The notes under the pieces are model-generated. The model worked only from the letters and a program-made list of their open reading frames with translations, was not told where the DNA came from and did not search any database. This document shows, piece by piece, positions 5,827 to 6,525 of a stretch of DNA of 6,525 nucleotides. Where the stretch lies: NCBI GenBank assembly GCA_945860255.1, contig CAMAQI010000133.1, positions 1 through 6,525 on the forward strand. The letters are read 5' to 3'. Source of the stretch: Methylacidiphilum caldifontis. Lineage in GTDB: Bacteria; Verrucomicrobiota; Verrucomicrobiia; Methylacidiphilales; CAMAQI01. Within the stretch, counting starts at the first letter, position 1. Each line of letters starts with the position of its first letter. Position numbers and translations under genes: made by a program.

Positions 5827-5846
5827 TAAGTTGACGTCACTATGGG
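5826..5846 (+). repeat. Partial copy D of the TTAAGTTGACG family at a gene start
   Basis: The exact 11-mer lies at 5826-5836. It is followed by TCACTATGGG, close to the CTTATGCG or CCTATGCG that follow it in copies A and B but two bases longer. The ATG is the start codon of the GYF_2 protein. The downstream block of the family is absent. Confidence 0.5.
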
Positions 5847-6360
5847 CTATTTTTTTACAGATTCTGCGAATCAAGTTCATGGGCCAGTGTCGGCCTCTTC
5901 TCTAAAGGAGCTTCTGAAGGAAGGAACGATCTCTTTGGAAACATTTGTGATCGAAGAAAGCGAAACGGAGTGGAAAACTTACGCCTCCTATTTTTCAGAG
6001 GAGCCGATCCTAAAGGAATCCTCTGGGTTAACAAGCTCGGCTAATTTTCCCACATCGGCAACGACGACTCTCTATACGCTGACTCATACTGGACCGATTA
6101 ATATCCAGACAATACAAATTGCTAAAAAAACACCGAAAGCAATTCTTCTCAAGGACTACACACGGCTTGCCGACGGAACGAAGAAAAAACTGCTCATGAT
6201 CGGAGTTGATACCGTTTCTAAAACGCCAAAAGAGGCCGTGAGTACTTTCATCGTGGCTCAGCGAGATCGAGTTTCTCAATTGCAACAGCAGCTGACGAAA
6301 GAGCAATCGAAGTTACAACAAGCGTTGCAACTTCTTAAAGAAATCGACGAAAAAGCTTAA
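5842..6360 (+). CDS. Small GYF_2-domain protein with C-terminal coiled coil
   Basis: Function unknown. Residues 1-52 resemble the GYF_2 (DUF4339) domain: an aromatic start MGYFF, then HGPVS (13-17), a helix SLKELLKEG (20-28), and an acidic stretch leading to EWKTY (43-47). Such domains usually serve as small interaction modules. An S/T-rich linker covers about 53-76. A central part (77-130) looks beta-rich and basic and I do not recognise it. Residues 131-170 form a likely coiled coil rich in Q, L and K (SQLQQQL, KLQQALQLL), suggesting oligomerisation. There is no signal peptide or membrane segment, so it is probably cytoplasmic. The ATG lies just after a TTAAGTTGACG copy and lacks a Shine-Dalgarno sequence. 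Its stop is 4 bp ahead of the helicase start, so the two genes are probably co-transcribed, which hints at but does not show a shared role. Confidence 0.7.
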   Translation: MGYFFTDSANQVHGPVSASSLKELLKEGTISLETFVIEESETEWKTYASYFSEEPILKESSGLTSSANFPTSATTTLYTLTHTGPINIQTIQIAKKTPKAILLKDYTRLADGTKKKLLMIGVDTVSKTPKEAVSTFIVAQRDRVSQLQQQLTKEQSKLQQALQLLKEIDEKA

Positions 6361-6364
6361 TCCG

Positions 6365-6525
6365 ATGGTTCGGGAAAATAGGGATTCTGATGATCGGAAG
6401 CGTTTTACTCAGGAAATCGATTCTAATTTTTCAGTTCAGGCCTCTGCAGGGGCAGGGAAAACAACCCTTCTCATCGCACGCGTTCGCTATCTAGATCAGC
6501 AAAAACCGGAGGAACTGCAACGACT
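6365..6525 (+). CDS. UvrD/RecB/AddA-type helicase, N-terminal part only
   Basis: Only 53 complete codons lie inside the window, and the frame is still open at its edge. FSVQASAGAGKTTLLIARV contains a Walker A motif, ASAGAGKT (26-33). The preceding aromatic and the ASAG lead-in are typical of motif I in superfamily 1 helicases of the RecB/AddA/UvrD group, which unwind DNA ends in recombinational repair. The start, ATG 6365, is the first in-frame choice and follows the GYF_2 stop by four bases; no Shine-Dalgarno sequence is present, so translational coupling is likely. From this fragment I cannot tell RecB, AddA and UvrD-like proteins apart, nor see whether a nuclease domain follows. Confidence 0.75.
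   Translation, partial: MVRENRDSDDRKRFTQEIDSNFSVQASAGAGKTTLLIARVRYLDQQKPEELQR

Overview
The window is a bacterial chromosomal segment of moderate GC, with short genes on both strands separated by unusually repeat-rich intergenic DNA. The taxonomic signal is indirect. The 526-residue phosphoglucose isomerase has the long N-terminal form and a GGRTS active-site loop that I associate with Verrucomicrobiota and related PVC bacteria. The fumarase beta subunit has the GPTTSxREEPYQ form, and a small GYF_2-type protein is present. The intergenic CCGCAGAGG and period-8 ATTAGCCN repeats are of a kind I recall from many environmental genomes. I therefore suggest a PVC-like or similar environmental bacterium with low confidence.

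Layout. Positions 1-462 hold no convincing gene, but include a candidate terminator at the left edge and the first copy of a repeat containing TTAAGTTGACG. A 39-codon winged-helix-like ORF (463-582, +) runs into the 3' end of mtnN. A minus-strand pair follows: a class I fumarase beta subunit, then MTA/SAH nucleosidase mtnN, 19 bp apart and probably co-transcribed. A PlsC-type acyltransferase (2029-2766, +) diverges from them. The stretch 2767-3297 has no gene but contains a two-layer concentric inverted repeat of about 250 bp. pgsA (minus) and pgi (plus) diverge from a 295-bp spacer that carries degraded repeats and a perfectly spaced octamer array. After pgi come a small GYF_2/coiled-coil protein and, 4 bp later, the start of a UvrD/RecB/AddA-type helicase cut off by the window end.

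The genes are housekeeping functions: phospholipid synthesis (PlsC-like, PgsA), central carbon metabolism (Pgi, fumarase), salvage of S-adenosylmethionine by-products (MtnN) and DNA repair (helicase). They do not form one pathway. The most unusual content is the repeat family. The 11-mer TTAAGTTGACG occurs exactly three times, and each time an ATG follows within 3-5 bases. Two copies of the wider element (one with a diverged 11-mer) form the outer arms of the inverted repeat, and the third exact 11-mer lies directly before the start codon of the GYF_2 gene. I see no defence system, CRISPR array, complete insertion sequence, rRNA or tRNA.
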